From Streptomyces orinoci (GTDB taxonomy: Bacteria; Actinomycetota; Actinomycetes; Streptomycetales; Streptomycetaceae): a stretch of DNA of 64,000 nt. The notes beneath the pieces are model-generated. The model searched no databases, was not told where the DNA came from, and saw only the letters and a program-made list of their open reading frames with translations. The position numbers and the translations under genes are program-made. The DNA lies in NCBI RefSeq assembly GCF_003121295.1, contig NZ_PHNC01000029.1, forward strand, positions 744,001 to 808,000. The letters are read 5' to 3'. Shown piece by piece: positions 16,499 to 24,073 of this stretch (position 1 is its first letter; each line of letters begins with the position of its first letter).

Positions 16499-17107
16499 TC
16501 AGCCGAAGTGGCCCGTGTCGTTCCAGCGTTCGATGGCCGGCGCGTCATACGCCCAGCCCAGAATGGACAGCGAGGTCGGGTCCAGGCGGATGCGAGCCGC
16601 GAAGGACGCGTCCAGCCCCAGCCAGCGCGCCCCGATGGTGCGCAGAATGTGACCGTGGGCGAAGATCAGCACATCGCGGTCCGCCGAGCGCGCCCAGGCG
16701 ATCACCTCGTCCGCCCGGGCGGAGAGCTCGGCAAGGGTCTCCCCCTCCGGCACCCCGTCCCGCCAGATCAGCCAGTCCGGCCGGTCCGCCTTGATCTCGG
16801 CCGGGGTCATCCCCTCGTACGCCCCGTAGTCCCACTCCAGCAGCGCGTCCCACTCGGTCGCCCGGTCCCCGAAGCCGGCCAGCTCGCAGGTCTCGGCCGC
16901 GCGGAGCAGCGGGCTGGTGCGTACCTCCACGTCCGGCAGGCCGTCCCAGGGGGCCCGGTGCAGCCGCTCGCCCAGCAGCTTGGCGCCGCGCCGGCCCTCG
17001 TCCAGCAGCGGGATGTCGGTACGGCCGGTGTGCTTGCCGGACCGTGACCACTCGGTCTGCCCATGCCGGGCCAGCAGGATGCGGGGTGCGGGTGCCGCGG
17101 ACGCCAT
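16499..17107 (-). CDS. Histidine phosphatase family protein (phosphoglycerate-mutase-like)
   Basis: A 202-residue cytoplasmic protein. The phosphohistidine motif is LARHGQTEWS near the N-terminus, the arginine-rich EVRTSPLLRAAETCEL follows, and the second catalytic histidine is in DVLIFAHGHILRTIGARW. Length fits the acid-phosphatase/cobC-like branch rather than a glycolytic mutase. The substrate is not evident, and nothing in the neighbourhood ties it to cobalamin. It is transcribed away from the PAP2 gene. Confidence 0.88.
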   Translation of the reverse strand: MASAAPAPRILLARHGQTEWSRSGKHTGRTDIPLLDEGRRGAKLLGERLHRAPWDGLPDVEVRTSPLLRAAETCELAGFGDRATEWDALLEWDYGAYEGMTPAEIKADRPDWLIWRDGVPEGETLAELSARADEVIAWARSADRDVLIFAHGHILRTIGARWLGLDASFAARIRLDPTSLSILGWAYDAPAIERWNDTGHFG

Positions 17108-17403
17108 CGGAGAGTGCCCCCTGGAGCTTGGTGATGTTTGCTACGGACCGCCGCCAAGGAAACGCCGCGAATCATGACATTCGGCGCGGGTCCGTTCAGC
17201 CTCTATCATCACTCACTTGCCCATCGGACAACCTCCGGGGCCCGAACGGGCGTCCTAAACCCATGCCCCTCGCCAGCGGGCCGCCAACGGCGGACGAACT
17301 CGGCATTTCCGGGAAGCCGCGGGGCGGTGTGCGACCAATGTGGCGTACACCGTACGGTTGCTTGCGCGCTACTGGCCGCCTGAACACATGGAGAGCGTTT
17401 CGG

Positions 17404-18444
17404 ATGTACCGCACCGCACCACTCGGGAAGCGGCCGCGCTGGTGGACCGAACTGCCCCTGATAGCCGTCGTGTACGGGATGTACTCGGCAGGCCGGCTTC
17501 TCGCCCGGGGGGACGTACAGTCGGCGGTCGGCCATGGTCTGTCGATCCTCGATCTTGAGAAAACGTTTCGAATAAACCTGGAGCACCCGCTCAACCGGGT
17601 TTTCACCAACAACCCCGTGCTGGGTGTGCCGGCCGACTTCGCCTATGCCTCGCTGCACTATGTACTGACGCCCGCCGTCCTGGTCTGGCTCTTCCGCCGC
17701 CATGGGGAGCACTACCGCAAGCTGCGCACCTGGCTGCTGATCTCCACCATGATCGGGCTGATCGGGTTCACCCTGCTGCCCACCTGCCCGCCCCGGCTGC
17801 TCGACCCGGCCAATGGGTTTGTGGACACCATGCAGCACTACTCCTCGTACGGCTGGTGGGGGGCCGACGCCAGTGCGCCGCGCGGCTTCGGCGGGCTGAC
17901 CAACCAGTACGCGGCCATGCCCAGCCTGCACGTCGGCTGGGCGCTGTGGTGCGGGGTGGCGCTGTGGCGGCACGCCCGGCACACCTGGGTCAAGGTGGCC
18001 GGTGCGGCCTACCCGCTGCTGATCGCCCTGGTGGTGATGGGCACCGCCAATCACTACTTCCTGGACGCCGTCGCCGGGGTGGGCGTGATGGGCCTGGGGT
18101 ATCTGCTGGCCGCCCCCGCGCTGCGGCTGGCCGGCGCGCTGCGCTCCCGGCTGTCCCGCTCCGGGACCGGTGAATCCGCCCGCTCCGGGACGGGTGAATC
18201 CGCCGGGACGCCCACGACTGTCGGTGCCGGATGCGAGACTGCGGCTCATAGCGCTCGTAGTGCTCCCGGTGCTCCTGGTACTCGTAGCGCTCGTAGTGCA
18301 CGTACCGCACAGCCGGAGACCCTTCGCGAGGCGGATCCCAGTGACCCCATCCCTCGACAGCTCCCCCGCCAGGCCGTCCGGGGCGAGGCCGCCGACAACA
18401 CCCCCGACGGCAGCCCCGACGGAGCTGCTACGGCGGCTCGCTGA
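17404..18444 (+). CDS. PAP2-superfamily membrane phosphatase/phosphotransferase
   Basis: A 346-residue membrane enzyme of the PAP2_3 (inositolphosphotransferase-like) type. Active-site blocks are NQYAAMPSLHVGWALW (SxH) and GTANHYFLDAVAGVG (HxxxD). About six helices are predicted. It probably acts on lipid phosphates at the outer membrane face. ATG 17404 is chosen because GGAGAG lies eight bases upstream; earlier in-frame ATGs at 17263 and 17338 lack this. After residue 250 the tail is odd: a 24-base tandem repeat gives RSGTGESA twice, then a stretch with poor third-position GC follows. The last 104 bases overlap the nuclease gene in another frame. Confidence 0.82.
   Translation: MYRTAPLGKRPRWWTELPLIAVVYGMYSAGRLLARGDVQSAVGHGLSILDLEKTFRINLEHPLNRVFTNNPVLGVPADFAYASLHYVLTPAVLVWLFRRHGEHYRKLRTWLLISTMIGLIGFTLLPTCPPRLLDPANGFVDTMQHYSSYGWWGADASAPRGFGGLTNQYAAMPSLHVGWALWCGVALWRHARHTWVKVAGAAYPLLIALVVMGTANHYFLDAVAGVGVMGLGYLLAAPALRLAGALRSRLSRSGTGESARSGTGESAGTPTTVGAGCETAAHSARSAPGAPGTRSARSARTAQPETLREADPSDPIPRQLPRQAVRGEAADNTPDGSPDGAATAAR
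18157..18204 (+). repeat. 24-bp tandem duplication in the PAP2 gene tail
   Basis: The 24-base unit starting CGCTCCGGGAC occurs at 18157-18180 and 18181-18204 with one difference. It is in frame and repeats eight residues (RSGTGESA). It lies at the start of the segment where coding signal becomes ambiguous. Confidence 0.9.
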
Positions 18445-19519
18445 GCTGCGCGGCCCCGCCGTGCCCCCGCGTCCGCTGGACGCCCGGGCGCTGGCCGCGC
18501 TGGCCGCCAACCCCGGCTGCCGGCGCCGGGCGCTGCTGGACGGCGCCGGGGTGGACAAGGGGGCGCTCGCCCAGGCGCTGGGCGCCCCGGCCGCCTTCGG
18601 CCGCTCCCAGTTCGCCTTCGTCCGCGGCCATGCCTTTGAGTCCCGGGTCAAGGCGGACGGCGGCGCCGAACTGGTCCGGCTGCTGAGCGAGCAGCTGGGC
18701 CACAAACCACCCGAACCGGATGAGGTGGATGTACCCGAGCTGACCGCGGCCGGCCCCGAGGGCCGTACCGCCCGCACCGCGCTGGCCCTGCGCCAGGCCA
18801 CCGGGGCCGGCCGCTGGGCCCTGCTGGACCACCCCATGCTGGCGCTGACCATCGCCGGCACCCCGGCCTATCTGGAGCCGGACGCGGTGGTGGTCGGGCC
18901 GGACGGCGGCTGGACGGTGGTGGAGATCAAGTCCTTCGCCATGATCGACGGCGCCGCGGACGCCGCCAAGGTGGGCGCCGCCGCCCGCCAGGCCGCCGTC
19001 TACGCGCTGGCCCTGCGGGGCGTGGCGGACCGGCTGGCCGCCGGGCGGGTGAGCGAACAGGCCCTGCTGGTCTGCCCCAAGGACTTCTCCAACCTGCCCA
19101 CCGCCGCCCTGATCGACCTCCGCAAACCGCTGGCCACCACCCGCCGCCAGCTCTCCCGGCTGGTCCGGGTGGAGGAGATCGCCGCCGGACTGCCGGAGGG
19201 CGTCTGCTTCGACCCGGACCGCCCGGCCGCCGAGCTGGCCGCCGCCGTGGCGGCGGTGCCCGCCGCCTACGCCCCGGACTGCCTGGCCGGCTGTGAGCTG
19301 GCCTTCCACTGCCGGGAACGGGCCCGGCAGGCGGGTCTGGTGGAGCGGCTGGGCCGCTCGGTACGGGCCGAGCTGGGCGGGCTGGCCACGGTGGAGTCGG
19401 TGCTGGCCGCCGCCGGGGGCGACGGGGGCGACCCGGACGACCCGGCGGTGGCCGCCCTGCGCCGGGCCGCCGCGCTGCGCGCCGAGGCGCTGGGCCGGGA
19501 GGCGGCGCCATGTCGCTGA
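18341..19519 (+). CDS. Cas4/RecB-like PD-(D/E)XK nuclease with four-cysteine pattern
   Basis: A 392-residue protein. The nuclease core is complete: Glu100 in RGHAFES, Asp181 in LEPDAVVV, Glu195-x-Lys197 in VVEIKSF and Gln217-x3-Tyr221 in RQAAVYAL. Cys60 (NPGCRRR) and Cys314, Cys318 and Cys324 (CLAGCELAFHC) have the one-plus-three spacing of Cas4/AddB iron-sulfur nucleases, although C-x3-C-x5-C is not the classic spacing. GTG 18341 has GAGG nine bases upstream; the frame is open to 18170. It overlaps the PAP2 gene end, and its own end overlaps the next gene by ten bases. It probably processes DNA ends with the helicase two genes down. Confidence 0.8.
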   Translation: MTPSLDSSPARPSGARPPTTPPTAAPTELLRRLAELRGPAVPPRPLDARALAALAANPGCRRRALLDGAGVDKGALAQALGAPAAFGRSQFAFVRGHAFESRVKADGGAELVRLLSEQLGHKPPEPDEVDVPELTAAGPEGRTARTALALRQATGAGRWALLDHPMLALTIAGTPAYLEPDAVVVGPDGGWTVVEIKSFAMIDGAADAAKVGAAARQAAVYALALRGVADRLAAGRVSEQALLVCPKDFSNLPTAALIDLRKPLATTRRQLSRLVRVEEIAAGLPEGVCFDPDRPAAELAAAVAAVPAAYAPDCLAGCELAFHCRERARQAGLVERLGRSVRAELGGLATVESVLAAAGGDGGDPDDPAVAALRRAAALRAEALGREAAPCR

Positions 19520-21057
19520 TCACCACCCTGGCCCGGTTCGAGGCGGTACGGGACGGACGCGCCCGGCCGGTCGCCACGGTGCGGCACCGGCACCTCGCCG
19601 AACGGCCGTTGGTGCTGGTGCCGCTGACCACGGCGGGCGAGACCGGCGCCCCGCTGGGCGCGCTGGTGGGCACCGAGCGGACGGCGCCCCGGCTGCTGAC
19701 GGTCTGCCAGCCGCGCGACCGCGACCAGCGCGCCGCCTTCCTGGCCGCCCTGGCCGAGGAGGTGCTGCCGCATATCGAGGGCTTCGCGGCGGAGGTGACC
19801 ACCGAGGAGCGCACCGAGACCGACCCGGCCACCGGCCGGCGCACCCCGGTCCGGGTGGAGCTGTGCACCGACGCCCCGCAGCTGCTGGTGCCCAGCGCGG
19901 CGGGCGTGGAGTATGTACGGCTGCTGGGCCGCTCCATGCGCTTCCGGCGCACCGCCGAGCAGGACCCGGCCGCCGCCTTCCCGGCCCCGCCCCGGGTGCC
20001 GATGCTGGGCCGCTGGCTGACCCACTTCGCCGAGCGCGCCCAGGTCCCCGGGTCCTCGCTGCTGCTGTCCATGACCGGGCTGCTCACCCGGCACTGGGCC
20101 ACCGGCCAGAGCCCGCTGGAGGACCAGCATCTGGGCTCGCTGCTGGCCTGGATCGACCCGCCGGACGGACTCTCCGGCGCCGAGGCCGCGCTGCGGGTGG
20201 AGCTGGAGCGGGACGCCGAGGGGCTGCTGTGCCACCCGCCCGCCGGGCCGGCCACCGACCCCGCCTTCGACAACAAGCGGCTGGCGCCCGCGCTGGCCCG
20301 TTACGACCGGGCCCGGGCGGTGGGCCGGGGCGTGGAGCGGGCCGCGGCGGAGATGGCGGAACTGCTGGCCACCCAGCTGCGCCCGGCCTGGGACGCCGTC
20401 TGGCACGGCCTGGATCTGCTGCGCGCCCTGCCGGAGGGGGCGCATGTGGCCGAGCGCTGGAAGCGGGACCGCTGGTCCTACACCGCCCACCGGGACCGGA
20501 TCCGGGCCGGGGAGCCCCCGCAGCCCCGGCGCGACGACGCGGTGACGGCCGCCCGCAAGCTGGCCTCCCGGGAGACCGCGCAGGCCCGGCTGGAGGCCCA
20601 GGAGGCACTGGACGATCCGCTGGTGATGGCCGGGCGGCGGCTGGCCGGCGAGGCGTTCGCCGGAGAGGTCACCGCGGTGGTGATGGAGTACACCGAGGCC
20701 AAGGTGCCCCGGCCGCGCCCGCTGGTGACGGTGCGCACCGAGGACGCCCCGCATCTGGCGGAGGGCGCCCGGGTGCACCGGCTGCTGGCCGATGGCCGGA
20801 CGCAGACCGGTGAGTTCACGGCGGCCGGGCCGGACAGGCTGACCGTCCGGCTGACCGGGGGCATGGGGCGCGGCAGACAGCCGGAGCCGGGCACCGTGCC
20901 GGAGCCCGGCGAGCGGGTGTGCTGGACGCTCTTCGAGCATGCGCCCAGGGGCGGTCCGGCGCTGCCCGAGCCGGAGCACACCCCCTGGACCCATGGCGGC
21001 CCGCCTGGCGCCATGGCCGACGAGCCCGACCCGGTGACCGCGGAGGACTACCTGTGA
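19510..21057 (+). CDS. Unknown 515-residue protein of the nuclease-helicase cassette
   Basis: I do not recognise a named domain. The protein is rich in alanine, arginine and leucine, with no membrane segments or signal peptide. The middle (residues about 250-370) looks helical (ALARYDRARAVGRGVERAAAEMAELLATQL). The C-terminal quarter (GEVTAVVMEYTEAKVPRPRPLVTVRTED, LADGRTQTGEFTAAGPDRLTVRL) reads like one or two small beta-barrels of OB type. It overlaps the nuclease gene by ten bases, and its stop overlaps the helicase start (GTGA). Such packing suggests a stable complex. It may be a DNA-binding or bridging subunit; this is inference. Confidence 0.75.
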   Translation: MSLITTLARFEAVRDGRARPVATVRHRHLAERPLVLVPLTTAGETGAPLGALVGTERTAPRLLTVCQPRDRDQRAAFLAALAEEVLPHIEGFAAEVTTEERTETDPATGRRTPVRVELCTDAPQLLVPSAAGVEYVRLLGRSMRFRRTAEQDPAAAFPAPPRVPMLGRWLTHFAERAQVPGSSLLLSMTGLLTRHWATGQSPLEDQHLGSLLAWIDPPDGLSGAEAALRVELERDAEGLLCHPPAGPATDPAFDNKRLAPALARYDRARAVGRGVERAAAEMAELLATQLRPAWDAVWHGLDLLRALPEGAHVAERWKRDRWSYTAHRDRIRAGEPPQPRRDDAVTAARKLASRETAQARLEAQEALDDPLVMAGRRLAGEAFAGEVTAVVMEYTEAKVPRPRPLVTVRTEDAPHLAEGARVHRLLADGRTQTGEFTAAGPDRLTVRLTGGMGRGRQPEPGTVPEPGERVCWTLFEHAPRGGPALPEPEHTPWTHGGPPGAMADEPDPVTAEDYL

Positions 21058-22409
21058 CCACCGTGCCCCAGGCGCGCACCGGCGGCTTCGACCCGGCCGC
21101 GGCGGCCTCCGCCGCCACCGAGGCCATCCTGCGCGACACCCTCGATCCCCGGCACCGCGGTGTGGTGGTGGACTCCCCGCCCGGCGCCGGGAAGTCCACC
21201 CTGGTGGTCCGGGCGGCGCTGGAGCTGGCCCGGGCGGGCCGTCCGCTGATGATCGTCGCCCAGACCAACGCCCAGGTGGACGACCTGGTGCTGCGGCTGG
21301 CAGAGCAGGACGGCCGGCTGCCGGTGGGCCGGCTGCACAGCAGTGAGCCGCACCCCTACGACCCGGCGCTGGACTCCCTGGAGTCGGTGGTGACCTCGGC
21401 CAAGGTCGCCGAACTGGCCGGGCTGGAGGTGGTGGTCTCCACCGCGGCGAAGTGGGCGCACACCAAGGTGGCCGAGCCCTGGGGCCAGGCGATCGTGGAC
21501 GAGGCGTACCAGATGCGCTCGGACGCGCTGCTGGCCGTGGCGGGGCTGTTCGAGCGGGCGCTGTTCGTGGGCGATCCCGGACAGCTGGATCCCTTCAGCG
21601 TGGTGGGGGCCGAGCAGTGGGCGGGGCTGTCCTACGACCCCTCGGCCAGCGCGGTGTCCACCCTGCTGGCCCACAACCCGGAGCTGCCGCAGCACCGGCT
21701 GCCGGTCTCCTGGCGGCTGCCCGCCTCGGCGGCGCCGCTGGTCTCGGACGCGTTCTACCCCTACACCCGGTTCCGCAGCGGCACCGGGCCGGGCGAGCGG
21801 CGGCTGGCCTTCGGGGTGCGCTCGGACGGTTCCGGGCCGGACCGGGTGCTGGACGAGGCGGCCGAATCCGGCTGGGGCCTGCTGGAGCTGCCCGCCCGCA
21901 ATACGCCGCGCACCGACCCGGAGGCGGTGCGCGCGGTGGCTCTGGTGGTGCGCCGGCTGCTGGACCGGGGCGGGGCGGTGACCAGTGAACGCTCCCCGGA
22001 CCCGGTGCCGCTGACCGCCGGCCGGATCGCGGTGGGCACGGCCCACCGGGACCAGGCGGCGGCCGTCCGGGAGGCGCTGCACGGGCTGGGGGTGTCCGGG
22101 GTCACGGTGGACACCGCCAACCGGCTGCAGGGCCGGGAGTTCGATGTGACGGTGATGCTGCACCCGCTGTCGGGGCGCTCCGACGCGACCGCTTTCCATC
22201 TGGAGACGGGGCGGCTGTGCGTGCTGGCTTCCCGGCACCGGCATGCGTGTGTGGTGGTCTGCCGGGCGGGGGTGGACCGGCTGCTGGACGAGCATCCGTC
22301 CACGGAGCCGGTGCGGCTGGGGGTGGCGGTGAAGTTTCCCGATGGGTGGGAGGCGCATCATGCGGTGCTGTCCCATTTGGCGGAGCACCGGGTTTTCTGG
22401 CGCCCTTGA
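21054..22409 (+). CDS. Superfamily 1 DNA helicase/ATPase of the cassette
   Basis: A 451-residue single-polypeptide SF1 helicase. Walker A is DSPPGAGKST (Lys47), Walker B IVDEAYQM, motif III GDPGQLDPF, motif V DTANRLQGREFDVTVM, and motif VI lies around VLASRHRHACVVV. It is shorter than UvrD-type enzymes and closer to the Upf1/DNA2-like group. GTG 21054 overlaps the previous stop, so translation is coupled. With the RecB-like nuclease and the unknown protein it forms a three-part operon; in some bacteria related nuclease and helicase parts are fused. The role is probably DNA repair or defence; unproven. Confidence 0.87.
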   Translation: MTTVPQARTGGFDPAAAASAATEAILRDTLDPRHRGVVVDSPPGAGKSTLVVRAALELARAGRPLMIVAQTNAQVDDLVLRLAEQDGRLPVGRLHSSEPHPYDPALDSLESVVTSAKVAELAGLEVVVSTAAKWAHTKVAEPWGQAIVDEAYQMRSDALLAVAGLFERALFVGDPGQLDPFSVVGAEQWAGLSYDPSASAVSTLLAHNPELPQHRLPVSWRLPASAAPLVSDAFYPYTRFRSGTGPGERRLAFGVRSDGSGPDRVLDEAAESGWGLLELPARNTPRTDPEAVRAVALVVRRLLDRGGAVTSERSPDPVPLTAGRIAVGTAHRDQAAAVREALHGLGVSGVTVDTANRLQGREFDVTVMLHPLSGRSDATAFHLETGRLCVLASRHRHACVVVCRAGVDRLLDEHPSTEPVRLGVAVKFPDGWEAHHAVLSHLAEHRVFWRP

Positions 22410-22484
22410 GGGCGCCGGGCTGCTTGCGGCTCCGCCGCGGGTCCGGCTGTCTTTGACCGTTCGCGGGTTCCCCACGCGCCCGCG

Positions 22485-22553
22485 TCTGCCGACGACCGCC
22501 GTCGCCCGTCCACGGGCCGTGGGTGGTTGCTCGCGCAGTTCCCCGCGCCCCTG
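22485..22553 (+). repeat. Dispersed GC-rich element, copy after helicase gene (1)
   Basis: A 69-base unit starting TCTGCCGACGACCG and ending with the core at 22533-22552. A second copy follows 97 bases later. The 367-base gap 22410-22776 holds little else besides the promoter of the next gene. Confidence 0.9.
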
Positions 22554-22581
22554 ACAGGGCGCACCCGGCAAGAAAACGGCG

Positions 22582-22650
22582 TCTGCCGACGACCGTTGCC
22601 GGTCGGCCGCAGGCCGTGCGTGGCTGGTCGCGCAGTTCCCCGCGCCCCTG
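22582..22650 (+). repeat. Dispersed GC-rich element, copy after helicase gene (2)
   Basis: The second 69-base unit, about 85 percent like the first by eye, with an identical core at 22630-22649. A degenerate third trace (GGGCAGTTCCACGCGG) follows near 22695. Confidence 0.88.
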
Positions 22651-22776
22651 GGCGGGGCGTCCCGCCGTCGATCGGCCGCAGGCCGGGGGCTGGGCGGGCA
22701 GTTCCACGCGGCGTGGCGAGCGCTCTTGCGTGGGGCGCGACAATGGATGGCGGCTGACGATCCTGGAGGTAAGTAC

Positions 22777-23142
22777 ATGTGCGAGCCGAAGCAGGCTCCC
22801 GGCGCGAACGACGGCGGCCGTCGCCGCCTGAGGCCCGCCCCCCTGCTCTTCGAGCCACCCGAGTCCGTGGCCGATGCCGAGCACTTCTTCGACCTTGAGT
22901 CCATCGAGGACCCGCGCGAGCTGCTGGCCCGTTCCACCGAGCTGGCGCTGGCCTTCCGGGCCGCGGCGGACCGGGCGACCGAGTACCAGGCGGTGGCGGC
23001 GGCCCAGCTGGCCGACCCCCGGCGCTTCGACCGCCTGCCCACCTCCGTGATCGCGGAGCGCGCCGAGTGGAGCGAGGACTACGCCAGGAAAATGGTCGAG
23101 TTCGGCCGCGATCTGATGCGCGGCAGCAGGACCCCGGACTGA
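22777..23142 (+). CDS. Small acidic helical protein, conserved hypothetical
   Basis: A 121-residue protein. It has a polar N-terminus (MCEPKQAPGANDGGRRR), then a mostly helical acidic body (ADAEHFFDLESIEDPRELLARSTELALAFRAAADRATEYQAVAAAQL) and a C-terminal part (VIAERAEWSEDYARKMVEFGRDLM) that could be a small DNA-binding-type helix pair. ATG 22777 has GGAGG six bases upstream, a good ribosome site. I do not recognise the family. It stands alone between the repeat block and a strong hairpin. Confidence 0.7.
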   Translation: MCEPKQAPGANDGGRRRLRPAPLLFEPPESVADAEHFFDLESIEDPRELLARSTELALAFRAAADRATEYQAVAAAQLADPRRFDRLPTSVIAERAEWSEDYARKMVEFGRDLMRGSRTPD

Positions 23143-23169
23143 GCGGACCGGAAGGTCCGTACCCCCAGC

Positions 23170-23198
23170 ACGGCTCATGGCCCGGAACCATGAGCCGT
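23170..23198. terminator. Terminator hairpin
   Basis: A perfect 11-bp stem ACGGCTCATGG / CCATGAGCCGT with a seven-base loop, 28 bases after the stop of the small protein gene. It is placed to end that transcript before the next gene. Confidence 0.75.
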
Positions 23199-23298
23199 TG
23201 GCATATGCGGCGCGTAATTTAGCGCACCCCGCTCCGCCCTGTCCCGAGTTCCGGCAACAACGCCGAACGCCCCCGGCCGCCCCGCCGACCATGGGTTT

Positions 23299-23892
23299 AT
23301 GGACACCAGGCCGCGCATCCCCCACCCCGCGTTCCCCGCCGCCGCCCGGGTCAGCCCCGCCGGCGCCGACTGGCTCGCCTCGGCCAGCCCCTTCCCGCGC
23401 AGCGTGCTGGCCCTGTGGGCGGACAACCCCCACGCCCCCATGGTGCTGCCCTGCGGCCGGGCCTTCGATGTGATCGCGATGCCGGCGCTCTTCGGGCGCC
23501 GGGTGCTGGACCGGCTGTGGTCGGCCGGTCCCGGGTCCGGCCCGGTCGCCGCCCAGCAGGGCCGGCTGCTGCTGTTCACCGCCCCCGGCACGGCCCAGCG
23601 GCTGCCCGCCCTGCTGCGCTGGGAGGAGTGGGGCGGCAGGGAGCGGCCCGAGGTGCCGCCGCTGCTGTGCCATGGCCCCGGCGACGCGGTGACCGTCCCC
23701 CCGCTCTGGCCGCCGGACGAGACCGAGCCCACCCCGCCCGCCACCCGCTGGCTGGTCGCCCCGGAGGAGCGGCGTCCCCGGCTGCCCGGCCCGGAGACCC
23801 TGCTGTGGGCCTGTGTACGCACCGCGCGCACCGCCCGCCCGCGCCCCCGCACCACCCCCCTGACCAGCGCACCCGCGCTTCCCCGGGGCTGA
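23299..23892 (+). CDS. Primase/polymerase N-terminal-like hypothetical protein
   Basis: A 197-residue soluble protein. The block PMVLPCGRAFDVIAMPALFGRRVLDRLW and the later LLLFTAPGTAQRLPALLRWEEWG plus TRWLVAPEE resemble small Streptomyces proteins annotated as bifunctional DNA primase/polymerase-like. Catalytic acidic residues of a primase are not obvious, so it may be a degenerate relative. The C-terminus is basic and proline-rich. It ends 56 bases before tRNA-Lys copy 1. Function is unknown. Confidence 0.7.
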   Translation: MDTRPRIPHPAFPAAARVSPAGADWLASASPFPRSVLALWADNPHAPMVLPCGRAFDVIAMPALFGRRVLDRLWSAGPGSGPVAAQQGRLLLFTAPGTAQRLPALLRWEEWGGRERPEVPPLLCHGPGDAVTVPPLWPPDETEPTPPATRWLVAPEERRPRLPGPETLLWACVRTARTARPRPRTTPLTSAPALPRG

Positions 23893-23948
23893 AACATACG
23901 GATTTTCATTCCCCCGGAAGGGGGTGCTACAGTCTTCCACGTCAGCAG

Positions 23949-24022
23949 GCGCCGCTAGCTCAGTTGGTTAGAGCAGCTGACTCTTAATCAGCGGGTCCGG
24001 GGTTCGAGTCCCTGGCGGCGCA
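23949..24022 (+). tRNA. tRNA-Lys (anticodon CTT), copy 1
   Basis: Acceptor stem GCGCCGC/GCGGCGC, D-arm GCTCAGTTGGTTAGAGC, anticodon loop CTCTTAA (CTT) and T-arm GGTTCGAGTCC are all intact. A TACAGT hexamer starts 21 bases upstream. It is identical to the copies at 29749 and 34112. Confidence 0.97.
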
Positions 24023-24028
24023 CAGACA

Positions 24029-24064
24029 GCGAGAGGCCCCTCACTTCGGTGAGGGGCCTCTCGC
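24029..24064. terminator. Terminator after tRNA-Lys copy 1
   Basis: A perfect 16-bp stem GCGAGAGGCCCCTCAC with a TTCG tetraloop, seven bases after the tRNA. The convergent M6 protease gene ends just beyond, so it may act on both strands. Confidence 0.88.
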
Positions 24065-24073
24065 GTGCTCCGC

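Noticed and set aside
18170..18340. Nuclease start at 18170
   Set aside because: A start here would add a hydrophobic helix to a cytoplasmic nuclease, and it lacks a ribosome site; GTG 18341 fits better. The hydrophobic frame is kept as a finding.
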